From Thiorhodovibrio frisius (GTDB taxonomy: Bacteria > Pseudomonadota > Gammaproteobacteria > Chromatiales > Chromatiaceae): a stretch of DNA of 64,000 nucleotides. The notes under the pieces were generated by a model that did no database searches, was not told the DNA's origin, and saw nothing but the letters and a program-made list of their open reading frames with translations. Of the stretch, positions 35,872 to 44,231 are shown piece after piece. Each line of letters opens with the position of its first letter. Positions within the stretch are counted from its first letter, which is position 1. The position numbers and the translations under genes were made by a program. The stretch is taken from assembly GCF_033954835.1 (NCBI RefSeq), contig NZ_CP121471.1, positions 4,768,501 to 4,832,500 of the forward strand, read 5' to 3'.

Positions 35872-36992
35872 TGAAGATTAAGCCCAAAAAAAACCAAAAA
35901 AATACAATTAATGTTAAAGGGGTAGATTTATTCTGCGGTGTTGGAGGATTGACTTACGGCCTGTCGCGCGGAGGCATTCGGATCGTAGCTGGCATCGACA
36001 TTGATGCCAGTTGCCGTTATCCCTACGAAGCCAACAACTCGGCTCGATTCATCGAGCATGACGTCGCAAGGCTAAAACCGGATGAGATAACGCCTTACTA
36101 CGAAAGCGCAGACTACACTTTGCTCGCCGGATGTGCACCTTGTCAGCCATTCTCGACCTATAGCCGCAGTGGTCGCAATCGGGAGTACGAATCGCAATGG
36201 CCGCTCCTCTCCTCCTTCGGCAGATTGGCGGAGGCGATCCAGCCCGACTTGGTCACCATGGAGAACGTCCCCCAGTTGGCGGATCATCCGGTTTTCGGAG
36301 AACTGCTCGCGAGCCTTGCGGGTTACGCAACTTGGTGGAAGATCGTCGAATGCTCAACGCTCGGCATTCCCCAGACCCGGAAACGTTTGGTGCTGCTTGC
36401 ATCTCGTCTCGGCAAGGACTCTTTGGGCCTGATAGAGGAATCCAACCAGGAAGCAACAGTCCGGCAGACCATCGGAATGCTTCCTCCCATTGATGCCGGG
36501 GAAATTCATCCAGGAGACGAATTGCACATGGCATCATCGTTGAGCCCGCTGAATCTAGCTCGAATCAAGGCGTCGCGCCCCGGGGGAACTTGGCGCGATT
36601 GGCCAGATGAGCTGCAGGCCGTGTGTCACCGCAAGCCCAGTGGCGCCACATATCCGAGCGTCTACGGACGAATGGATTGGGATCGGCCGGCTCCGACGAT
36701 CACGACCCAATGCTTCGGCTACGGGAATGGTCGATTCGGGCACCCAGAGCAGCCGCGCGCCATCTCTCTGCGCGAGGCAGCCATGTTGCAAACCTTCCCG
36801 GCAGATTATTCGTTCGCTCCTGCTGGAGCCAGGTTCAAGTTCAACAAGATGGGGCGTTTGATCGGCAATGCGGTGCCCGTTCGGCTGGGAGAGGTGATCG
36901 CCCGGTCGCTGATCGCTCATGTTTTCGCTTGCTCGTCCCAGCCTCCAGGAACTGAAGCCAATCAACCACCAACGACTCCCCGGCTTCATTGA
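35868..36992 (+). CDS. DNA cytosine-C5 methyltransferase
   Basis: A 374-aa m5C methyltransferase. Ordered motifs: I DLFCGVGGLTYGL, IV GCAPCQPFS (catalytic Cys92), VI MENVPQL, VIII PQTRKRLVLL, IX RPAPTITT with the LREAAMLQTFP region, and X IGNAVPV. It has a complete set, so activity is expected; the recognition sequence is unknown. It is the third gene of the DUF262-HEPN-methyltransferase operon (ATGA overlap). A short Lys/Asn-rich N-terminus (KIKPKKNQKN) precedes the first motif and is AT-rich compared with its neighbours, a hint of transfer. The 3' end overlaps a vsr remnant on the other strand. Confidence 0.93.
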   Translation: MMKIKPKKNQKNTINVKGVDLFCGVGGLTYGLSRGGIRIVAGIDIDASCRYPYEANNSARFIEHDVARLKPDEITPYYESADYTLLAGCAPCQPFSTYSRSGRNREYESQWPLLSSFGRLAEAIQPDLVTMENVPQLADHPVFGELLASLAGYATWWKIVECSTLGIPQTRKRLVLLASRLGKDSLGLIEESNQEATVRQTIGMLPPIDAGEIHPGDELHMASSLSPLNLARIKASRPGGTWRDWPDELQAVCHRKPSGATYPSVYGRMDWDRPAPTITTQCFGYGNGRFGHPEQPRAISLREAAMLQTFPADYSFAPAGARFKFNKMGRLIGNAVPVRLGEVIARSLIAHVFACSSQPPGTEANQPPTTPRLH

Positions 36993-37125
36993 GGAACTGG
37001 TGCTCCCAGAGGTGGAGGACGCACCACCCGCTGATCTGGAGCCGAGCATCCGTATCTTGCGTCTCGCGCTCGATTCGGGGCGATCTTGTTCTCCCACCAC
37101 TCCCGATTGGACCTCGGATCAGTCA
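36841..37125 (-). pseudogene. Frameshifted remnant of a Vsr-type mismatch endonuclease
   Basis: On the minus strand one frame reads MTDPRSNREWWENKIAPNRA-RD and, after a shift near 37059, another reads DTDARLQISGWCVLHLWEHQ. Together they match the C-terminal half of Vsr endonucleases (pattern EW/FWxxKixxNxxRDxxxxxxLxxxGWxVLxxWEHE). The N-terminal catalytic half is missing; jetB sequence takes its place. Vsr repairs T:G mismatches from m5C deamination and is usually encoded with m5C methyltransferases, here the adjacent one, whose 3' end it overlaps antisense. Confidence 0.65.
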
Positions 37126-38369
37126 TCCAGTCTTGCAACTCGGCTAATCCGCGGCGCTTCCACCGCATAACGGGCGATGGCCGGGAGGGGGCAAACGCCG
37201 TCGGATTCGAGCCTGGCCAAGCCCAGGCCAGCCAATCGCTCGGCGGCCTCCCGGCAGAAGGATTGTCCGGCATCGGGCTCCTTGGCGGCCTTCTTCCAGT
37301 AGCGTCCGAACTGCTCGGTCCAGCCCCGATAGGCGTCATGGAGGCTGGTCCAGGATTGCGCTTGATCTTGGGACAGGCGCTCCGCGAGATGTCCGGCCAT
37401 CAATAGGGTGATGTGTCCCTCGGTGCCCTCGGAGGGCATGCGCTGGTCGGCGAGGTCGCCCTCCGGGTCGACCATGGCGATGCCCTCGGCGCGCATCTCG
37501 GGGACCAGTCCGGTGGCCTCCTGGATGCGCTGGACGATGGCGTGACGCTGGTTGAACAGATAGGCCCGTTCGTCCTCGTCCAGTTCGTCGTAATAGAGCA
37601 CCGGGTCGTCGAGCAGACGCTCGGTGAGGCGCTGGCGCAGCTCGCGGTTGCGGGCCTCGGGGGTGTCGGCGACGAAGCGGGCGGTGATGGCGCCGATGCG
37701 CTGGTCGAGTGAATCCGCTGGCTGTTCCAGGGTATCGACCAGGGAGGGGCCGCGCCGGGTCACCAGGAGCGCGGAGAGCACGTGACGGTCGATGTCGTAG
37801 AGGACGTCCTTGGTCTCGTTCCGGATATAGGCGTCTTCGCTGCCGGCCACTCGGACCAGCACGCCGAGATTCAGCAGGAGACGGACGACGGCCACCAGGT
37901 CGCGGCGATCTTCTTGGCTGCGCAGCTCGAACACCAGCCCGCTGGCCTGGATGGCAGGCTCGGCGGACTGGTCCATAGCGGCCTTGCCCAGACGCCCCAG
38001 GGTGCTCTGCATCTCGCCGCGCTCCAGGCCCGCCAACACCAGGCACAGGAGGGCGTAGCGGCGGCGCGTGAAGTCCAGGTCCACCGGGCGTTTGCCGGGG
38101 CGGGCGGCGCGGCTGCCGTCGTCGTGCTCGGGCGCGGTCTTGGCCAGGCGTGCGAAGTCGGCTTCAAGACGCAGGTCCCAGCGGGTCTCGCTGTTCAGCC
38201 AGTCCCTGAGCCAGTCGATATGGCGTTTGACCAGTCGGTAGGCCGGGTGATCGGCATAGAGCAGCGGCTGCATCAGCAGGGCGCGCAGGGCCCGGCGCCG
38301 CTCGTCCTCTCTGAGCTGGGAGAGACGGTCGCCCAGTTCGAGCTTGGGTTCGAGGCTGGTCTGGCTCAT
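37119..38369 (-). CDS. jetB: Wadjet type II subunit JetB (TIGR02678/DUF2398)
   Basis: A 416-aa MukE-like accessory subunit of the TIGR02678 family, e.g. RRALRALLMQPLLYADHPAY, HIDWLRDWLNSETRWDLRLE and DELDEDERAYLFNQRHAIVQ. It starts inside the jetA stop (ATGA overlap). It looks full length, but its last ~10 residues (ISRVARLDD) run up to the junction with the vsr remnant, so the natural end may differ slightly. A second, broken copy of the gene is represented at 32506-32724 and 31219-31325. Confidence 0.9.
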   Translation of the reverse strand: MSQTSLEPKLELGDRLSQLREDERRRALRALLMQPLLYADHPAYRLVKRHIDWLRDWLNSETRWDLRLEADFARLAKTAPEHDDGSRAARPGKRPVDLDFTRRRYALLCLVLAGLERGEMQSTLGRLGKAAMDQSAEPAIQASGLVFELRSQEDRRDLVAVVRLLLNLGVLVRVAGSEDAYIRNETKDVLYDIDRHVLSALLVTRRGPSLVDTLEQPADSLDQRIGAITARFVADTPEARNRELRQRLTERLLDDPVLYYDELDEDERAYLFNQRHAIVQRIQEATGLVPEMRAEGIAMVDPEGDLADQRMPSEGTEGHITLLMAGHLAERLSQDQAQSWTSLHDAYRGWTEQFGRYWKKAAKEPDAGQSFCREAAERLAGLGLARLESDGVCPLPAIARYAVEAPRISRVARLDD

Positions 38370-39994
38370 ACGGCGGCCTCGTCGCCTGGCGCCGGATTCC
38401 GCGCTGGCGTCCGCTCAGTCTGCGGGCTTGGGATGGCCCCGGCCTCCAGATCGGTCATGCGCACCCGATAGTCGCGGCCGCCGAAGGCCCCGTCCGGGGT
38501 CTCGATGACCGCGCGGGTCTCGGGTCCCAGTGGCTCCAGATGGATGTCGATGGTGCCGTCGCCAGTGACCGTCTGCACGGCCTGCTCCGGATCCCGGGTG
38601 GCCGCCAGGGCCTCGCCGAGCAGACGCAGGAAGAGGTCGAAGCTGGCCGGATCCAGACGTCCGATCGCGCTGAGCCGGGTCTCCTCGCCGGTCGCCAGAC
38701 GGCGGCGGGCGTCGCGCGCCTGGAGGCTCTCCCGATCCAGCCGCGCCCGGAGCTTTTGCTTATCCGCGCTGCGGTCCCGGACCTTGGGCGGGACGCCGCG
38801 CTTGGCGTGGCTGCCGGTTTCGCGCAGACGCGGGCTGATTCGCAGCGGCGGCGCCTCGGCCCAGGGGCGCGACGGCGGCACCGGCTCCTCGGCGCCGGCC
38901 TGCAGGCTGTCGTCGTCGATGCCCAGATGGCGCGCCGGGGTCAGCCCGAAGGCGGCGCGCCAGAGCCGATGGGCCTCGGCATCAGTCTTGCAGTCCATGA
39001 ACCAGGCGGCCAGAGTGCGATAGTCGGCGGAGCGGTCGCTGCGCCCGAGCCGGCGCTCGTTGAGCTGGACCACGGCGTCGACCAGATCGGAGATGGCCCG
39101 CCGAGCGCGGGAGCGCAGCAGCTCCGCCTGGGACGGTCGGTCCGCCGCGCCGATGAACCAGGCCTCAAGCCCGGACCAGCGGGCCTGCCATTCGTCGAGC
39201 ATTTTGGCCCGATCCAGGACCGGGTCGAGCTGAGTGGGCTCGGCGGCGTCCAGACCGGGCGCCGGGGCCAGGTCGGCGGCATCGCGCTCGGCGATCCGCT
39301 CCAGCAGGGGCTGGAAGGCCGGATGCTGCTGGATGTCGAGGATCAGCCCGGCGATCTCGGCGGATCGCGTCACCAGGTCGCCGATGAATCGACGCAGATA
39401 GTCCAGCAGACGATCCTTGTAGTCGATGAAGGCCGCCCGCTCGGCCCGGCGCAGATCGAGCCCTCGTGCCAGTCCGGCCATGAAGTCGCGGGCATTGTCG
39501 GCAAGATCGGTAAAGACCCGGGTGATGTCGCGCAAGAGCAGGTGCGCCTTGGCGCTATCGAGCCCGGCCTCGCTGTCCTGGGTGTCGAGCAGGGTCCGCA
39601 AGGCACGCAACTGGCTGGCGATGTCGGCCAGGGCCACAGACTGGAGGGCGCCATGATGTCCAAGCATGCGCTCATAGGTGGCCAGGGCAGCCTGGGCGGC
39701 CTCGCCCTCGCGGGTGATCTGGTAGAGATAGCGGGCGCGGTAGAAGTCCTCGACCGTGGTGACCCGGCTGGTGTCGGGCTCGGCCTGGAGGTTGCCCCAT
39801 TCGACCAGCTGGCCGAGCGCGGCCTGGACGGCATCGATGTCGAGTTGCCGGCCGTCGCGCCTGACGTGATCGAGCACATCTTCCGGACGCAGATGGACCA
39901 GGAAATGTTCCTTGGCCTCTGAGAAGGCCCGCATCAGGGTCCGGTAGAGGTCCGTCTTATCGGCGGTCAGGTAGTTGAAGCTGGTATCGGGCAT
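38366..39994 (-). CDS. jetA: Wadjet type II subunit JetA (TIGR02677/DUF2397)
   Basis: A 542-aa MukF/kleisin-like subunit of the TIGR02677 family. The N-terminal winged-helix region reads FNYLTADKTDLYRTLMRAFS then LVHLRPEDVLDHV, followed by helical bundles, and the C-terminus carries the conserved IDIHLEPLGPETRAVIETPD. It is the first gene of the Wadjet set and overlaps jetB by four bases. In Wadjet, JetA links the SMC-like heads and carries JetB. The only nearby promoter region is the 115-bp gap to the DUF4340 gene upstream. Confidence 0.9.
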   Translation of the reverse strand: MPDTSFNYLTADKTDLYRTLMRAFSEAKEHFLVHLRPEDVLDHVRRDGRQLDIDAVQAALGQLVEWGNLQAEPDTSRVTTVEDFYRARYLYQITREGEAAQAALATYERMLGHHGALQSVALADIASQLRALRTLLDTQDSEAGLDSAKAHLLLRDITRVFTDLADNARDFMAGLARGLDLRRAERAAFIDYKDRLLDYLRRFIGDLVTRSAEIAGLILDIQQHPAFQPLLERIAERDAADLAPAPGLDAAEPTQLDPVLDRAKMLDEWQARWSGLEAWFIGAADRPSQAELLRSRARRAISDLVDAVVQLNERRLGRSDRSADYRTLAAWFMDCKTDAEAHRLWRAAFGLTPARHLGIDDDSLQAGAEEPVPPSRPWAEAPPLRISPRLRETGSHAKRGVPPKVRDRSADKQKLRARLDRESLQARDARRRLATGEETRLSAIGRLDPASFDLFLRLLGEALAATRDPEQAVQTVTGDGTIDIHLEPLGPETRAVIETPDGAFGGRDYRVRMTDLEAGAIPSPQTERTPARNPAPGDEAAV

Positions 39995-40109
39995 CCGTTT
40001 CGTCGGCTCTTGAGTGGCGGGTGCTGCCTCTTGTCCTCCAGCTTGTCGATCAGCAACGATAGGGTATAGGAATCTGCAGACGAACTCCCGCTGGTTCAGT
40101 CCCCCGCGC

Positions 40110-41195
40110 TTAGGGACTCGGCGGCATGGGACCTTGCCGCACCGGCGCGTTTTCCGTGTCGGCAGGGTCAGATGCCGCTTGCGCTCCGGCTGACTCGGGC
40201 GGCTGAATCAGGTCTGTCGCCTTGGTTTCGACCAGTGGTTGGAGGTCGAATTCCGACAGCAGGAAGTAGTACGGCTGGTTGTCAGCTTTTAGCACAAAGT
40301 TTTTGCCGGCGTCTTCTGCTTCGCTTGGTTGCTCGGCGATCAGATACCGCCGGCTGTCGCCTTCGGCGAGGTCGATGTCGAGCGCGAGCAGCGGGGCCGC
40401 GGGGTCGAAATCTTCGGGCGCTTCGGTGCCGAGGACGTCGCGGTAGCTGAGATTGGCCAGGGTGCTGAGCAGTTCGTCGACCTTGGCCTGATCAAGCTCT
40501 CCGTCGGCTCCGGTCAGGCGCCAAGTCTCGCCGTCTTTGGTCAGGGTCCAGTCGTTGGTGGCGATGCGCTGGATCTGGTTAGGTTCCAGTTGCAGCCGGT
40601 CGTGCGCGATCCAGTCGCTGGACCGATCGGACAGGTTGAAGACCTCGAAGCGCACATCATAGATGCTGTCGTCTCCCGCCGGGCGCAGATAGCGGCGACG
40701 GAAGCCGGGGGAGTCGCCGAGGATCAGTGTGGAGACGGCCCCTTGGCCGTCGCTCAATACGATGCGCTCCTCGAAGGCGTCATCCGCGACCTTGAAGCGT
40801 TCCCGCGCCTCCGCGCTGGTTGCGATCGGCAGCGGGCGATGCAGGCCGGCCAGGGCGTCGAGCAGTTGGTCGACGCGCGTGGCCTCGGCCGGGAAGTCGC
40901 CGAGGGCCGGGATGGTCCAGCTGGTGTCCGTGCGGCTTAATAGCAGCGGTGCTTCGCTGTCCGGCGTGGTGACCTCGATGCGCTCGATCTGTTCGGCGTC
41001 GAAGGCCGCAAACGGTGTGTCGGTCGCGGCGGGCGCCAGGCGACTGCTACCGCCGCTGACGGCGCCGCTGACGGCGGCGAGCAAGAGCTGCACCGCGAGC
41101 AGGGCCGCAAGCCCGATGACCGCCGGGGTGCGGAGGACTGCGGGCCAGCCTGAGTCGCCCGGCCTCCTGGATGGGTTGAGGATGGTCTTGGTCAT
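40110..41195 (-). CDS. DUF4340 protein, gliding-type ABC locus copy 2
   Basis: A 361-aa protein with an N-terminal membrane helix (VIGLAALLAVQLLLAAVSGA) and repeated DUF4340 units in the extracytoplasmic part (FDAEQIERIEVTTPDSEAPL, later RIATNDWTLTKDGETWRL). It lies three bases after the fusion permease and is the last gene of the second gliding-type ABC locus. It is nearly twice as long as the copy at 20618-21199. Confidence 0.85.
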   Translation of the reverse strand: MTKTILNPSRRPGDSGWPAVLRTPAVIGLAALLAVQLLLAAVSGAVSGGSSRLAPAATDTPFAAFDAEQIERIEVTTPDSEAPLLLSRTDTSWTIPALGDFPAEATRVDQLLDALAGLHRPLPIATSAEARERFKVADDAFEERIVLSDGQGAVSTLILGDSPGFRRRYLRPAGDDSIYDVRFEVFNLSDRSSDWIAHDRLQLEPNQIQRIATNDWTLTKDGETWRLTGADGELDQAKVDELLSTLANLSYRDVLGTEAPEDFDPAAPLLALDIDLAEGDSRRYLIAEQPSEAEDAGKNFVLKADNQPYYFLLSEFDLQPLVETKATDLIQPPESAGAQAASDPADTENAPVRQGPMPPSP

Positions 41196-41198
41196 GGT

Positions 41199-44100
41199 TC
41201 AGCCCTCCAGCATGGCCGCCTGGGCCTGTTCGTGGCGTCGGCGCAGGATGCGATGCACGACATACACCAGCACCAGTCCGCCCAAGGCCAGGATGTAGTT
41301 GAGATATTCCCAGAACATGCGGCTATCGCGCCCGCCCGGCTCCAGCAGTCGACTGAACTGGCCGCGTCCGCGCAGGGCGAGCAGGCCGCGATCTTCGAGC
41401 GACCATTCGACGGCGTTCTGGATGAATTCCAGTGGTTTCAGATAGCCGCTTTGGGTCGCCTCGGAGGCCAGGCTGATGGCGGTGTCGGTCAGGAAGCTGG
41501 CCGAGCCGATCAGGATCAGGCGCGAGGCGGCCGGGGAATGGGCGACCACGCCCGAAATCACGGGTTTCTTGTCCTCGGGCGCGGCTGTCCCGTCGGCGTC
41601 TGGCTCAACGGCCTCGTCGAGCGGATCATCAAGTGGGTCGTCGAGCGCATCAAGCGCATCAGATGCGTCGTCGGTGGCGCCCGTTTGGTCGTTGAGCAAT
41701 GGTGAGGGCTGACCGGCAAAGGCCGACTGGAAAGGTCCGCGAACGGCGACGGCGAGCGTCTTGCGGCCGATGTCGTCGCCTTTCGGGAAGCCAAGCGCGC
41801 CATGCGCCTCAAAGTCCGGCTGCATGTCGGTCGAGGCGCTGGTCCAGGCGGCAGCTGAGCTTTGCAGCAGGGTTTGGATGCGGCCGGCCAGGTCGGCGGG
41901 CTTGGTCTTGCTGGCGGCGCCGGTCGCGGCTGAAGCCGCTCCCATGGGGTGCTCGGCGCTGTCTTCTTCGGCTTGATGGATGCGAATCGGTGAGGCCCAG
42001 TTCATGGTCAACTGCCCGAGGTTGGCGGTGATGCCGCTGTCGGCCGACAGGCTGTCGCCGCGCAGGTCGGGGAAGTAGGGATAGTCGAGCGTCTGTATCT
42101 CCTCGACCAGGAAGCCGCCAAGATCGCGCTGCACCGGAATCGGAAAAGGCGTGTTGCGCGGGTCGAGCACCAGCGCAGGCTCAAATTCAAGGCCGAGGTG
42201 CGCCAGCCAGTCCTCAAGTCCGGTGGTCTGGATGCTGGCGTTGATCTCCCCGCCGCTCAGATCAACATCGTAGGGCGAGGCGGCCATGACCACGGTGCCG
42301 CCCTGCATCAGGAACTGATCGATCACGAAGCGCTGCCTGTCGTTGAAATCCTTGGGCGCGACCACCAGCAGCAGGTCAGCATCACCCGGCACAAAGCCAT
42401 CGGCGAGATCGGTCGGACGCAGGTTGAAGCTCTCGCTCAGACTCTCCTGCAACAGCTGATAGCCCGGCCCCGCCGGTGCACCCATGAAGCCACCTCCGCT
42501 GGGCTCCGGCGTGTAGAGCGCGAGGGTGCGCAGTACGCCGGGCGCAAAACGCTTGATGCCAGCTTCCAACACGCGCTCCAGGCCGGCTTTGTCCAGGGTT
42601 TCGGGCAGAGGCACGGGCACGGCGGTTCCGCCTTGCTCCAGCACCAGCGAGAAATAGAAGGGCGTGGGATTGAGCAGATCCAGAATCAGCGGCGCAATGC
42701 CATAGCGTTCGGCGATGTCGTCGGCCAACGCCGGATCGGTGGCCGGATCGGTGATCTCAAACTTGAAGCGCTCACCGCCCTGGGCGGACAAGTCGGTCGC
42801 GACAGCCTCAAGATCCTCGCGCAACGCCGGCAAGGGCTCGGGCAGGGCATCGGGGGCGGAGACGAAGGCGCGCAGGCCGATGGGTTCCCCCTGGCTTCCA
42901 GAGGCGCCGGCGAACAGATCGCCGCCGCCCTGATAGCCGTAGAGCACCTTTTTGATCGCGCGGGTCAGGTCATACTCCGGATTGCGCAGTTGCACGTCCA
43001 GATCGGTCTCGCCACGCGCTTTGACATCGATCAAATCGCGGAAGCTGAGTGTGGTGTATTCATCGCCGTACTTGACCAGAATGTCGAAGTAGGAATTGAC
43101 CACCGAGGCCTGATACTTGGTCTCCGTCTGGAAGGCGACCGGCTGGATGCCATACTGCTCGCCGGCCTCGCGCTCCAGCTCCGGCGACTCGGCCGGATCG
43201 ACAAATTCCACTTGCACCTTACCCTTGCCGGCCACCTGATACTCGCGCAGCAGATCGCGCAACCGGGGCACCAGAGGCGCAAGCAGCGGGTGGGTGTCGG
43301 CGCTGAAATAGCCGCGAATCAGCAGCGGCTCCTCAAGCTGGCCGAGATAGTTCTCGGTCGCCTCCGAGATGCTGTAGAGATGGCCGGCGGTCAGATCTGC
43401 ACGCAGCTCGGTGGCCTGTTGCAGCCACAGGTTGGCCGCGAGCAGATTGGCGGCGGTGAGCCCGACGATCAGACTCCAGCGATGATGCGCAGCGGGCCGA
43501 TCAGAATCCGCCGCCCAGCGCAGGCGCTCCAGGCTGTAGATGGTCAGGGCCAGGAAGACGCCAACAATGCTCAGGTAGTAGTAGAGATCGCGCAGGTCGA
43601 TCACGCCCCGGTTGATGGACGCGAAGCGTGAGCCGCTGCCGAGCAGGCGCAGCAGCTCGCCGCCGCTGTGCCCGACCAGAGCGGTCAGGGCCGGGGAGCC
43701 GATCAAATAGAAGACCGCACAGATCAGCACCGTGCCGATCAGCGCCACGATGGGATTATCCGTGCGTGCCGAAACGAACAGGCCAATCGCCAGATAGGAC
43801 GCCGCCAGCAGCAGGGTGGCCAGATAGGCGCCAAACACCGGACCCCAGTCGAGCGGCCCGAGGATGGCGACGGTGATGGGCAGCGGCCAGGTCAGCGCCA
43901 GAGCCACGGCGACCAGCGCCCAGGCAGCCAGGAACTTGCCCAGCACCAGCCGCCAGGTCGCCACCGGCAAGGTGGCGAGCAGCTCGAAGGTGCCGGCGCG
44001 GCGCTCCTCGCTCCACAGGCGCATGGTCAGCGCGGCGGCAAGGAAAATCAGCAACACCGGCATCCAGTCGAACAGGGGCCGGGTGTCGGCAATATTGCGG

Positions 44101-44231
44101 GCAAAGAAGCCCTCGGCCCAGAAAAACACGAACAGACAGGCGGCCAGAAAGGCGCCGATGAACAGATAGGCCACCGGGGAGCCAAAAAAGGACGACAGCT
44201 CCTTGCGGGCGATGCGCGTGATCTCAGACAT
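41199..44231 (-). CDS. Fused ABC permease and GldG-like protein, copy 2
   Basis: A 1010-aa fusion. Residues 1-260 form a six-helix ABC-2 permease (RIARKELSSFFGSPVAYLFI, ALTMRLWSEERRAGTFELLA, GTVLICAVFYLIGSPALTAL). About 260-960 form a GldG-like periplasmic part (ATENYLGQLEEPLLIRGYFS, VQVEFVDPAESPELEREAGE, FNDRQRFVIDQFLMQGG). A final membrane helix (LNYILALGGLVLVYVVHRIL) precedes the end. An Asp-rich linker lies near 850. Start overlaps the ATPase stop by eight bases. In copy 1 these parts are separate genes. Confidence 0.9.
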   Translation of the reverse strand: MSEITRIARKELSSFFGSPVAYLFIGAFLAACLFVFFWAEGFFARNIADTRPLFDWMPVLLIFLAAALTMRLWSEERRAGTFELLATLPVATWRLVLGKFLAAWALVAVALALTWPLPITVAILGPLDWGPVFGAYLATLLLAASYLAIGLFVSARTDNPIVALIGTVLICAVFYLIGSPALTALVGHSGGELLRLLGSGSRFASINRGVIDLRDLYYYLSIVGVFLALTIYSLERLRWAADSDRPAAHHRWSLIVGLTAANLLAANLWLQQATELRADLTAGHLYSISEATENYLGQLEEPLLIRGYFSADTHPLLAPLVPRLRDLLREYQVAGKGKVQVEFVDPAESPELEREAGEQYGIQPVAFQTETKYQASVVNSYFDILVKYGDEYTTLSFRDLIDVKARGETDLDVQLRNPEYDLTRAIKKVLYGYQGGGDLFAGASGSQGEPIGLRAFVSAPDALPEPLPALREDLEAVATDLSAQGGERFKFEITDPATDPALADDIAERYGIAPLILDLLNPTPFYFSLVLEQGGTAVPVPLPETLDKAGLERVLEAGIKRFAPGVLRTLALYTPEPSGGGFMGAPAGPGYQLLQESLSESFNLRPTDLADGFVPGDADLLLVVAPKDFNDRQRFVIDQFLMQGGTVVMAASPYDVDLSGGEINASIQTTGLEDWLAHLGLEFEPALVLDPRNTPFPIPVQRDLGGFLVEEIQTLDYPYFPDLRGDSLSADSGITANLGQLTMNWASPIRIHQAEEDSAEHPMGAASAATGAASKTKPADLAGRIQTLLQSSAAAWTSASTDMQPDFEAHGALGFPKGDDIGRKTLAVAVRGPFQSAFAGQPSPLLNDQTGATDDASDALDALDDPLDDPLDEAVEPDADGTAAPEDKKPVISGVVAHSPAASRLILIGSASFLTDTAISLASEATQSGYLKPLEFIQNAVEWSLEDRGLLALRGRGQFSRLLEPGGRDSRMFWEYLNYILALGGLVLVYVVHRILRRRHEQAQAAMLEG

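Noticed and set aside
36919-37170. Plus-strand open frame after the methyltransferase
   Set aside because: It overlaps the methyltransferase end and the Vsr remnant. The minus-strand Vsr match explains the region better.
24881-39994. MukBEF or MksBEF condensin reading of the Jet genes
   Set aside because: The four families (TIGR02677, 02678, 02680, 02679) and the DUF2399 nuclease fit type II Wadjet, not housekeeping MukBEF.
42198-43631. 477-codon open frame on the plus strand
   Set aside because: Antisense to the permease-GldG fusion; Gln/His/Arg-rich, no family pattern.
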